Shown in pieces: positions 6,964-12,832 of a stretch of DNA of 13,955 bases. The stretch's first letter is position 1, and every line of letters starts with the position of its first letter. Source of the stretch: Oscillospiraceae bacterium (GTDB taxonomy: Bacteria > Bacillota > Clostridia > Oscillospirales > Oscillospiraceae); NCBI GenBank assembly GCA_904501855.1, contig CAJGCI010000033.1:1-13955 (forward strand), given 5' to 3'. The notes below the pieces were generated by a model, which worked only from the letters and a program-made list of their open reading frames with translations, ran no database searches and was not told the DNA's origin. Made by a program: the position numbers and the translations under genes.

Positions 6964-7776
6964 ATGAGTCTGTCCAAAGAGGAACTGGAGCGGTATTCCC
7001 GCCATATCATTTTAAAGGAGATCGGATACTCCGGTCAGAAGAAACTGTCCGGATCCTCGGTGCTCATCATCGGCGCCGGAGGCCTGGGTTCTCCCGCATC
7101 ACTGTATCTGGCTGCGGCGGGCATCGGGCACATCGGCATCATGGACGGTGATACCGTGGACCGCACGAATCTCCAGCGGCAGGTCATCCACACCACCCCG
7201 GATCTGGGGAGAAACAAGGCGGAATCCGCCGCGGAGACCATGGCCGCGATCAATCCCCATATCCATGTAACGGCCATTCCCGAGTTTCTGACGGCGGAAA
7301 ACGGACGGAAACTCGTATCCCAGTATGATTTCGTTCTGGACGGGACGGATAATTTCACCGCGAAATATCTGATCAACGACGCCTGTGTCCTGGAGAAGAT
7401 CCCCTATGTCCACGGCGGGATCCTGCGGTTTCACGGGCAGATCATGACCATCCTTCCGGGGCAGAGCCCCTGTTACCGCTGCGTGCATCCGGAACCGCCG
7501 TCCCCCGGCGCCGTGCCCACCTGCAGTCAGGCGGGAGTGGTGGGCGCCGTGGCGGGAGTCATCGGGAGCCTGCAGGCCCTGGAAGCGGTGAAGTATCTCA
7601 CGGGAGCAGGGCAGCTTCTGTCGGGACGGCTTCTCATGGTGGACGCACTTACCATGGAGATGAAGACCATCGAACTGTGCGACCGGGACGAAGAATGTCC
7701 AATCTGCTCGGACAGTCCCACCATTACGGAGCTTCGCGAAGAGAACACAGAACTCTGCGGCGGTACAGGACAATAA
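6964..7776 (+). CDS. E1-like adenylyltransferase/sulfurtransferase, MoeB/ThiF/HesA family
   Basis: A 270-residue enzyme that adenylates the C-terminal glycine of a ubiquitin-like sulfur carrier and may then pass sulfur to it. The ATP loop GAGGLGS is at 37-43, the arginine finger lies in NLQRQ (69-73), and DGTDN is at 126-130. The zinc site is CYRC (170-173) plus CPIC (245-248). The catalytic cysteine is C187 in GAVPTC. All key MoeB/ThiF residues are therefore present. I chose the ATG at 6964, which follows AAAGGAG, over an in-frame ATG at 6934. The next gene begins 35 bases later and encodes a rhodanese; together they equal a split Uba4/MOCS3. No ThiS, MoaD or similar carrier with a Gly-Gly end is in this window. 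MoeB, ThiF and HesA cannot be told apart from sequence alone. Confidence 0.9.
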   Translation: MSLSKEELERYSRHIILKEIGYSGQKKLSGSSVLIIGAGGLGSPASLYLAAAGIGHIGIMDGDTVDRTNLQRQVIHTTPDLGRNKAESAAETMAAINPHIHVTAIPEFLTAENGRKLVSQYDFVLDGTDNFTAKYLINDACVLEKIPYVHGGILRFHGQIMTILPGQSPCYRCVHPEPPSPGAVPTCSQAGVVGAVAGVIGSLQALEAVKYLTGAGQLLSGRLLMVDALTMEMKTIELCDRDEECPICSDSPTITELREENTELCGGTGQ

Positions 7777-7811
7777 AAGAGATACACAAAGAAAAAGACA
7801 GGAGAATGAGT

Positions 7812-8888
7812 ATGGAACAGAACGATTCTTTTCAGCATATATCCCTTGAAGATTTTATTGCACTGGATAAGAACAGTGTGACACTGGTGGATCTGCGGGA
7901 GCCGGATGAGCTGCTCGTCAGTGCCATCGACGGGGCAGTGAATGCTCCCTTCTCCGGGTTCCCAGGGAATCTGGACGACATTCCGACAGATAAGCCGGTG
8001 GTGGTGTTCTGCAATCACGGCACCTTCAGTGAGGAAGTGGCGGAGATCCTGGCAGACCGGGGCTACGCAGTATCCAGCCTGGATGGCGGATACAGAGCCT
8101 ACCGGACCGCTGCGGAGAGACCGGCCGCCGCCGAGGAAAAACCAGCTGCCTGCCAGCTCCGGCGGGATCCGGTGCTGGTGGACGCAAAGGGAATGAAATG
8201 CCCCGGCCCCATCGTCAAAGTGGCGGACTATCTCCGGGACAAACCGGCCGGTACCGTCATCACCGTGGAGGCCACGGAGGATGCATTCGCCTCGGATATC
8301 GCCGTGTGGTGCGACCGCACGGGAAACAGACTGGACTGGCTGGAAAAACAGGATGACATCATCTGCGGACAGATCACCCGGCAGGATCCGGCGCCCGCCG
8401 CTATCGCGGGAGAACTTCCCAATGACAAGACCTTCGTGGTCTTTTCCGGGGATCTGGATAAGACCATCGCCGCCTTCATCATGGCAAACGGGGCGGCGGC
8501 CATGGGACGGAAAGTCACCATGTTCTTCACCTTCTGGGGCCTCAATATCCTGCGCCGTCCGGAAAAGGTGAAGGCGGACAAGACCTTTATCGAGCGCATG
8601 TTCGGATTCATGATGCCGCGGGGTACCCAAAAACTGGGGCTGTCCCGCATGAACATGGGCGGGGCCGGCGCCAAGATGATCCGGGGCATCATGAATGCCA
8701 AAGGCATCAGCTCTCTGGAGGAACTGATCCAGTCGGCCAAGGACCACGGCGTGCGCATCGTGGCCTGCCAGATGTCCATGGACATCATGGGCATCCATCA
8801 GGAGGAGCTCATCGACGGCGTGGAACTGGGAGGCGTATCCACCTTCCTCGGTTCCGGCGAGCAGTCGGATATGAGCCTGTTTATCTGA
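7812..8888 (+). CDS. Rhodanese-TusA-DsrE three-domain sulfurtransferase fusion
   Basis: A 358-residue cytoplasmic protein with three sulfur-handling domains. The rhodanese domain (about 8-100) has VDLREPDE and the active loop CNHGTFS with C67. The TusA domain (about 120-188) has the signature CPGP with C130. The DsrE-like domain (about 205-358, DsrE_2 type) carries ACQMSMD with C319. All three persulfide cysteines are intact, so sulfur could pass along one polypeptide. A linker rich in Ala, Pro and Glu (100-115) joins the first two domains. The start at 7812 has GGAG seven bases upstream; the ATG at 7806 is too close to that SD. Such fusions are usually seen attached to a CoA-disulfide-reductase-like domain, which is missing here. 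Next to an E1-like enzyme and MnmA, it probably relays sulfur for tRNA or cofactor thiolation. Confidence 0.92.
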   Translation: MEQNDSFQHISLEDFIALDKNSVTLVDLREPDELLVSAIDGAVNAPFSGFPGNLDDIPTDKPVVVFCNHGTFSEEVAEILADRGYAVSSLDGGYRAYRTAAERPAAAEEKPAACQLRRDPVLVDAKGMKCPGPIVKVADYLRDKPAGTVITVEATEDAFASDIAVWCDRTGNRLDWLEKQDDIICGQITRQDPAPAAIAGELPNDKTFVVFSGDLDKTIAAFIMANGAAAMGRKVTMFFTFWGLNILRRPEKVKADKTFIERMFGFMMPRGTQKLGLSRMNMGGAGAKMIRGIMNAKGISSLEELIQSAKDHGVRIVACQMSMDIMGIHQEELIDGVELGGVSTFLGSGEQSDMSLFI

Positions 8889-8946
8889 CAGAAAAAGAAA
8901 CAACGAGTCACAGGAGCGAATAAAGGCAAAGACAAGGAGAACGATC

Positions 8947-9705
8947 ATGGCACATCTTCACGAAATCTCCGTCCCGGATTTTATCCGGGAGCTGGATGCC
9001 TGTTTTGAGCGAAACGATATGAAGGCGGCACGGGCCTGTCTGACGAAATGGGAGGAGCAGGCCCGTACCCTTCAGGACGACAGGGGACTGCTCACCGTCT
9101 TGAATGAAGGAGTGGGTTACTACCGCCGGGTGAAGAAAAAGACCCGGGCCATGGAGGCCATGGAGGAGAGCCTGCAGCTGGTGGAGAAACTGGGCATCGG
9201 TAACACCGTCTCCGGCGCCACCGTTTTCATCAACGCCGCCACCACCCAATCCTTTTTTGGGGAAGAAAGGGAAGCCATCGGCCTGTACGATCAGGCGGAG
9301 CAGTGCTTTCTTCAGGCGGGCAAAAGGGACACCTATGAATACGCTGCCCTTCTGAACAACCGCGCCGCCACCTACAGCGAACTGGGAGAGCTGACCCATG
9401 CGGAACGGGACTTTCGCGGGGCCATCGCGGTACTGAAGACAGTGGGACATCACGCCGGGGAAATCGCCGTGTCCCTGGTGCAGCTGGCCCATCTGACCTA
9501 CGAACGGGACGACACCGCCACGGAGCAGGTGGAGGAACTTCTGGACGAGGCCTGGGAGTATATCAATTCCCCGGATCAGGAGCGGAACGGCAACTATGCC
9601 TATGTCCTTCGCAAATGCGCTCCCTCATATGACTATTTCAAACGACCCGATGAGGCACAGGCTCTGCGTGATGTAGCCAATGAGATCTATTACGGGAAGG
9701 ACTGA
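8947..9705 (+). CDS. Tetratricopeptide repeat protein
   Basis: A 252-residue soluble protein made of paired helices. TPR-like units can be seen at about 44-82, 89-124, 129-165 and 172-206. The clearest is LLNNRAATYSELGELTHAERD (136-156), with the spacing of small and aromatic residues expected of TPR. No signal peptide, membrane helix or catalytic motif is visible, so it is probably a protein-protein interaction scaffold. Residues 210-252 (DQERNGNYAYVLRKC onward) form a last helical unit that is less repeat-like. The SD AAGGAG stands eight bases before the ATG. It is 58 bases after the rhodanese-TusA-DsrE gene with no terminator between, so it is likely the last gene of the sulfur-transfer operon. 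Its partner is unknown. Confidence 0.82.
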   Translation: MAHLHEISVPDFIRELDACFERNDMKAARACLTKWEEQARTLQDDRGLLTVLNEGVGYYRRVKKKTRAMEAMEESLQLVEKLGIGNTVSGATVFINAATTQSFFGEEREAIGLYDQAEQCFLQAGKRDTYEYAALLNNRAATYSELGELTHAERDFRGAIAVLKTVGHHAGEIAVSLVQLAHLTYERDDTATEQVEELLDEAWEYINSPDQERNGNYAYVLRKCAPSYDYFKRPDEAQALRDVANEIYYGKD

Positions 9706-9716
9706 AAAAAGAATTA

Positions 9717-9757
9717 ACCCCACAGACCCCAGCTTGCAAAGTCGGGGTCTGTGGGGT
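9717..9757. repeat. 14-bp perfect inverted repeat, possible terminator/operator
   Basis: ACCCCACAGACCCC (9717-9730) is fully complementary to GGGGTCTGTGGGGT (9744-9757), with a 13-base loop. It begins 12 bases after the TPR gene stop. On the plus strand no T tract follows. On the minus strand the hairpin is followed by TTAATTCTTTTTT. It may end the upstream operon, or act as an operator, because a promoter lies inside it. Confidence 0.7.
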
Positions 9758-9762
9758 ATAAT
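9734..9762 (+). promoter_or_regulatory. Sigma-A-type promoter inside the inverted repeat
   Basis: TTGCAA (9734-9739) and a perfect TATAAT (9757-9762) are separated by 17 bases. The -35 falls in the hairpin loop, the right arm of the hairpin forms the spacer, and the -10 begins at the last paired base. It should drive the membrane protein gene at 9832, with a start near 9769. Confidence 0.7.
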
Positions 9763-9773
9763 CCATCACTATG

Positions 9774-9798
9774 TTCCGGAAACTGTTTTTTTCCGGAA
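9774..9798 (+). other. 5' leader hairpin with duplicated TTCCGGAA
   Basis: TTCCGGAAA (9774-9782) pairs with TTTCCGGAA (9790-9798) around a 7-base T-rich loop. It would lie a few bases from the predicted transcript start and 33 bases before the start codon. It may be an mRNA-stabilising hairpin; each arm is also a palindrome by itself and could bind a protein. Confidence 0.45.
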
Positions 9799-9831
9799 GC
9801 CGAATACTATTGAGAACAGGAGTATTATTTT

Positions 9832-10779
9832 ATGCCGACACTGGTACAGCTTATTCTGCTGTTTTTTGTCTATTCCATGGTGGGATGGATCATCGAAGTG
9901 GTCGGGAAATACCGGCAGTTTCACCGGTTTATCAACCGTGGATTCCTCACTGGACCGTGGCTTCCCATCTATGGTTCCGGCTGTGTGCTCATCACCATCG
10001 CCGTGGAGAGCCTGGCGGGACTGGAATACGGAATCGGAACCACCTTTGCCATCTCCTTCGTGCTGTGCGGAGTGCTGGAATACATGGTGAGTTTCGTCAT
10101 GGAAAAACGGTATCATGCCCGCTGGTGGGATTACAGCCAGAAGCCCATGAACCTGCATGGACGAATCTGGATCGGCAATCTCATCCTCTTCGGTCTGGGC
10201 GGCGTCCTCGTGATCCATCTGGCTAATCCCGTCTTCCTGCGCCTGTTCGGAAAGATCAGCATCCCGGGACAGGAGATCCTGGCGGGAGTGCTTGCCGCAC
10301 TGTTCGTCACAGACTCCATCATCTCTCACTTCGTCCTTAAGCTGGTCAAACGCAGTGTTGAGAGCAGCGAGGCGGACAATACGGAAGAGATCAGCAGGGA
10401 AGTGCGTCTGATCCTCAGCGACCGGTCGGTCTTTGCACGACGGTTTGCCGACGCCTATCCGGATGTCATCTACCGTACGGAGCGGGTGAAGGCGCGTATT
10501 GAGGAGATCCGTGCGGAGAGTGAACGGATCCGCCGGGAAGCGGAAGCCCGGGTCTCAGAGCTGAACCAGCAGCTGGCGGCCAATCTCGAACCCACAGCAT
10601 CCGTAAAGAATACGATCCTTTTAAAGCAGAGCGAACTGATCGATATGATCTATGAGGAGCAGAACGCCTCTGAGAAGGCCCGCGCACTGAAGGCGGAGAT
10701 CGATGAGAAAAATGCCGTGCTTCGCAAGCGCAGAGAGCGGCTCAATGTCCTGTCGTCCCTTGCCGAGCGGGAATCGTGA
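9832..10779 (+). CDS. PF06541 (ABC_trans_CmpB-like) membrane protein with charged C-terminal tail
   Basis: A 315-residue protein. The N-terminal half has five predicted membrane helices at about 4-24, 42-64, 71-91, 112-135 and 149-172. The first ends in GWIIEV, and the loop GFLTGPWLPIYG, the helix GVLEYMVSFVME and the motif WWDYSQKPMNLHGRI are hallmarks of the PF06541 family, often named 'putative ABC transporter permease'. No ATPase is nearby and the permease name is not well supported. Residues from about 175 to 315 are highly charged (for example VKARIEEIRAESERIRREAE) and probably form a coiled coil in the cytoplasm. The start follows AGGAG at 9818-9822. It has its own promoter and a terminator after it, so it is probably monocistronic. 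Function unknown. Confidence 0.85.
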   Translation: MPTLVQLILLFFVYSMVGWIIEVVGKYRQFHRFINRGFLTGPWLPIYGSGCVLITIAVESLAGLEYGIGTTFAISFVLCGVLEYMVSFVMEKRYHARWWDYSQKPMNLHGRIWIGNLILFGLGGVLVIHLANPVFLRLFGKISIPGQEILAGVLAALFVTDSIISHFVLKLVKRSVESSEADNTEEISREVRLILSDRSVFARRFADAYPDVIYRTERVKARIEEIRAESERIRREAEARVSELNQQLAANLEPTASVKNTILLKQSELIDMIYEEQNASEKARALKAEIDEKNAVLRKRRERLNVLSSLAERES

Positions 10780-10805
10780 TCGTTCCATTCGAATACTGAA
10801 AAACA

Positions 10806-10844
10806 GAACCCGGTCATCGGATTTAGCTTCCGATGACCGGGTTC
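10806..10844. terminator. Bidirectional terminator between convergent genes
   Basis: A 16-bp perfect stem (10806-10821 with 10829-10844) and a 7-base loop TTTAGCT. On the minus strand it is followed by TGTTTTTCAG, on the plus strand by the pyrimidine-rich CTTCTAGTTCTCTCTTTC. It sits between the convergent membrane-protein gene and purF and probably ends both transcripts, with the better T tract for purF. Confidence 0.85.
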
Positions 10845-10860
10845 CTTCTAGTTCTCTCTT

Positions 10861-12318
10861 TCAGTCCAGGATCTGATAGTATTCCGAATAGTTCCCCAGT
10901 TTCTGTTCGAACTTGTTCTTGCTGATCTTTTCCGGCACGGCAACGGGATAATGGCCGGAAAAACATCCGTCGCAGAAACAGACACCGGCGCCGCTGGCGA
11001 TCTGGTGGGTCGCGTCAATGGAAAGGTATCCCAGAGAATCCGCACCGATCACCCTGGCGATCTCTTCCGCTGAGTCGAACTGACAGGCAATCAGGTTGTC
11101 GCTGCTGTCGATGTCAGTCCCGAAGTAGCAGGCGTGTTTAAACGGCGGCGCGGACACTCGCATATGCACCTCTCTTGCTCCGGCTTCACGGAGCAGTTTA
11201 ACGATCCTGGCGCAGGTGGTTCCCCGGACGATGGAATCATCGATCATGATGACCCGCTTCCCCTCGATATTCTCCCGGATCACGTTCAGCTTGATCCGGA
11301 CCGCGTTCTCTCTCTGGGACTGGGATGGCTGGATGAAGCTCCGTCCGATATAGCGGTTCTTGATCAGGCCGATGCCGTAGGGGATCCCGCTCTCCTGCGC
11401 ATAACCCATGGCCGCGTCGATGCCGGAATCGGGAACACCGATGACGATGTCGGCAGGGACCGGATGTTCTCTGGCAAGGAAGGCTCCTGCTCTCATTCTC
11501 GCGTGATGGACGGAAACTCCTTCGATCACGGAATCGGGACGGGCAAAATAGATGTATTCGAAAACGCAGATGCTGCTGTTTTCCTTTGTCGTGCAGTGCG
11601 TCTTAATGGATCGGATCCCTTCGTCGGAGATGACGACGATCTCTCCCGGAAGAACATCCCTTACCATACTGGCTCCCACGGCATCCAGAGCACAGGATTC
11701 ACTGCTGATGCAGTAGGCTCCGTCCGGAAATCTGCCGAGACAGAGGGGACGGAAGCCGTTGGGATCCCGGAAAGCGATCATTTTGGTCGCGGTCATCAGC
11801 ACGCAGGAATAGGCACCGCGGATCTCCCGCATGGTTTGTTCCACCGCTTCCTCGGTGCTGTTGCATTTCAGCCGGTTGGAGACGATGGTATAGGCAATAG
11901 CCTCCGTATCCGAGGTCCCGTGAAAGATCCCTCCGGAAAGCTCAAACTTTTTCCGGAGCTCGTCGGCGTTGACCAGGTTTCCGTTATGTGCCAGGGCGAG
12001 ATTTCCCTTGATATGTCGGATGACCAGAGGCTGGATGTTTCCCAGATCCTTGCCGCCGGTGGTGGAGTAACGTACATGGCCGAGAGCCATGTTTCCTCTG
12101 CCGATGGCCTGAAGCCGGTCGGCGGTAAATACATCCGGTACCAGTCCGTTTCCTTTGTGATGGGAGAATACTCCGTCATCATTGACGGCGATCCCGCAGG
12201 ACTCCTGACCTCGGTGCTGCAGAGCATAGAGGGCCAGATAGACCGATTGAGCAGCTTCACAGGTCCTTTTTTCAAAAATACCGAACACACCGCATTCTTC
12301 GTGTATAGAGTTGAACAT
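10861..12318 (-). CDS. purF: Amidophosphoribosyltransferase
   Basis: First committed enzyme of purine synthesis: PRPP plus glutamine gives 5-phosphoribosylamine. It has 485 residues. C9 in HEECGVFG is the N-terminal nucleophile after propeptide removal (eight residues before it), so this is the processed, B. subtilis-type enzyme. The glutaminase domain shows QHRGQES, HVRYSTTG and HNGNLVN. The PRPP-binding loop VIMIDDSIVRGTT is at 356-368. Cysteines at 251, 397, 449 and 452 (the last two as CDGC) match the ligands of the structural [4Fe-4S] cluster. The ATG at 12318 has GGAGG six bases upstream; an in-frame extension to 12426 crosses the leader hairpins and lacks an SD. No other pur gene is adjacent, so purF is transcribed alone here. 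Confidence 0.97.
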   Translation of the reverse strand: MFNSIHEECGVFGIFEKRTCEAAQSVYLALYALQHRGQESCGIAVNDDGVFSHHKGNGLVPDVFTADRLQAIGRGNMALGHVRYSTTGGKDLGNIQPLVIRHIKGNLALAHNGNLVNADELRKKFELSGGIFHGTSDTEAIAYTIVSNRLKCNSTEEAVEQTMREIRGAYSCVLMTATKMIAFRDPNGFRPLCLGRFPDGAYCISSESCALDAVGASMVRDVLPGEIVVISDEGIRSIKTHCTTKENSSICVFEYIYFARPDSVIEGVSVHHARMRAGAFLAREHPVPADIVIGVPDSGIDAAMGYAQESGIPYGIGLIKNRYIGRSFIQPSQSQRENAVRIKLNVIRENIEGKRVIMIDDSIVRGTTCARIVKLLREAGAREVHMRVSAPPFKHACYFGTDIDSSDNLIACQFDSAEEIARVIGADSLGYLSIDATHQIASGAGVCFCDGCFSGHYPVAVPEKISKNKFEQKLGNYSEYYQILD

Positions 12319-12323
12319 TGATG

Positions 12324-12347
12324 ACCTCCGGTCTTTGCTGCGGAGGT
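12324..12347 (-). promoter_or_regulatory. purF SD-sequestering hairpin
   Basis: On the minus strand ACCTCCG (12341-12347) pairs with CGGAGGT (12324-12330) around a 10-base loop. The right arm contains the whole purF SD GGAGG (12325-12329). When folded, this would hide the ribosome binding site. Confidence 0.6.
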
Positions 12348-12377
12348 GTCCCGAAAACGGGTGGCAGACAGGACACC
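12345..12377 (-). promoter_or_regulatory. purF leader stem competing with the SD hairpin
   Basis: On the minus strand GGTGTCC (12371-12377) can pair with GGACACC (12345-12351), with CCCGTTTTCGGG as a small inner hairpin. Bases 12345-12347 are used by both this stem and the SD-sequestering hairpin, so the two structures compete over three bases. A switch between hidden and exposed SD is possible but unproven. Confidence 0.4.
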
Positions 12378-12392
12378 ATTGTGAAAATCCGC

Positions 12393-12436
12393 AAAAAAAT
12401 ATAACGAGGCCCTTGAGATTACTCAAAGACCTCGTT
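12393..12436 (-). terminator. Intrinsic terminator/attenuator in the purF leader
   Basis: Minus-strand AACGAGG (12430-12436) pairs with CCTCGTT (12403-12409), and TTGAG with CTCAA inside, loop TAAT. It is followed by ATATTTTTTT (12393-12402). It lies about 75 bases before the purF start codon and just after a candidate promoter. It should stop most transcripts unless something prevents it. Confidence 0.75.
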
Positions 12437-12449
12437 GTCTTACATTAGG

Positions 12450-12478
12450 AGGCTACACCCGTATCATGAAATTGTCAA
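12450..12478 (-). promoter_or_regulatory. Candidate purF promoter
   Basis: On the minus strand a perfect TTGACA (12473-12478) is followed, after 17 bases, by TAGCCT (12450-12455), a weak -10. Transcription would begin near 12443, only a few bases before the attenuator-like hairpin. Confidence 0.4.
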
Positions 12479-12527
12479 TAACATTCGGATAGGAATCTTT
12501 TTGACTGTTCAAAGGAAAACGACACTA

Positions 12528-12567
12528 TATATTGCAAAAGGAAAATATAAATTGCAAATGCAATATA
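12528..12567. promoter_or_regulatory. Candidate Xre operator (ATTGCA repeats)
   Basis: ATTGCA occurs at 12531-12536 and again at 12551-12556, exactly 20 bases apart (two helical turns), and in inverted form TGCAAT at 12559-12564. ATTGCA-AA-TGCAAT (12551-12564) is a perfect inverted repeat. The outer arms TATATTGCA (12528-12536) and TGCAATATA (12559-12567) are also perfect inverse copies. They end four bases before the -35 of the xre promoter. Confidence 0.55.
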
Positions 12568-12570
12568 TAC

Positions 12571-12599
12571 TTGACATTCATGAAAGATAGGCTTATACT
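12571..12599 (+). promoter_or_regulatory. Promoter of the xre/membrane-protein operon
   Basis: A perfect TTGACA (12571-12576), a 17-base spacer and TATACT (12594-12599, five of six). It lies 23 bases before the xre start codon, so the 5' leader is short and starts near the SD. Confidence 0.85.
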
Positions 12600-12622
12600 G
12601 GCCATGACAGGAGGGAACGGAT

Positions 12623-12832
12623 ATGAAAAACATGAAGATGAAGTTCCGCAGAATGGATCTGGGAATGTCGCAGACGGAGCTGGCGGAAAAGGCCGGAGTG
12701 ACGCGGCAGACCATCGGACTCATCGAGGCAGGGGACTTCAATCCCTCGTTAAATCTATGTATTTCCATCTGTGTGGCGCTGGGCGTCACCTTAAATGATC
12801 TGTTTTGGGAGGATTCTTATGGACAAGCGTAA
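12623..12832 (+). CDS. Small Xre-family helix-turn-helix regulator
   Basis: A 69-residue DNA-binding protein consisting of little more than one HTH_3 domain. MSQTELAEKAGVTRQTIGLIE (residues 15-35) is the helix-turn-helix, with the recognition helix TRQTIGLIEAG. It continues with NPSLNLCISICVALGVTLNDLFW, the usual packing helices of the family. It is similar in size to YozG-type proteins. The SD AGGAGGG is at 12609-12615. It probably represses its own operon through the ATTGCA repeats just upstream of its promoter, and may affect purF, whose promoter candidate is on the other side of the gap. The next gene overlaps its 3' end by 14 bases, so the two proteins are probably made together. Confidence 0.92.
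   Translation: MKNMKMKFRRMDLGMSQTELAEKAGVTRQTIGLIEAGDFNPSLNLCISICVALGVTLNDLFWEDSYGQA

Larger units (their letters stand above)
12319..12622. other. Divergent purF / xre regulatory gap
   Basis: This 304-base AT-rich gap holds, from purF outward, the SD hairpin, the competing stem, the intrinsic terminator, a minus-strand promoter candidate, a set of ATTGCA repeats, and a strong plus-strand promoter. I see no protein-coding gene and no tRNA in it. No known purine, PRPP or guanidine aptamer core is recognisable. Confidence 0.7.

Noticed and set aside
7527..8948. A 473-codon minus-strand open frame opposite the E1 and rhodanese-TusA-DsrE genes
   Set aside because: It spans two real genes and their intergenic gap, with no ribosome binding site and no known motif. 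It is an effect of codon bias.
11134..12321. A 395-codon plus-strand open frame opposite purF
   Set aside because: purF is certain from its catalytic and Fe-S motifs. The opposite frame is Asp/Gly-rich with no domain pattern and starts within purF.
12319..12426. Extension of purF upstream to a start at 12426
   Set aside because: It would read through the attenuator T tract and both leader stems, lacks an SD, and would put about 44 residues before the nucleophile cysteine, which must be near the N-terminus.
12319..12480. A purine (G-box), PRPP/ykkC or T-box riboswitch before purF
   Set aside because: None of the conserved core sequences of these classes could be read on the minus strand, and there is little room between the candidate start and the terminator.
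12476..12492. A PurR-type PurBox (CCGAA core on the minus strand at 12484-12488) upstream of purF
   Set aside because: Only one core is present, its flanks fit poorly, and no second inverted box is found at the expected 16-17 base spacing.
12466..12492. A tiny plus-strand reading frame (ATGAAATTGTCA...) after AGGAGG at 12447-12452
   Set aside because: It is eight codons long and overlaps the minus-strand promoter candidate. There is no plus-strand promoter before it, and the AGGAGG-like run is the complement of a C/T-rich stretch.
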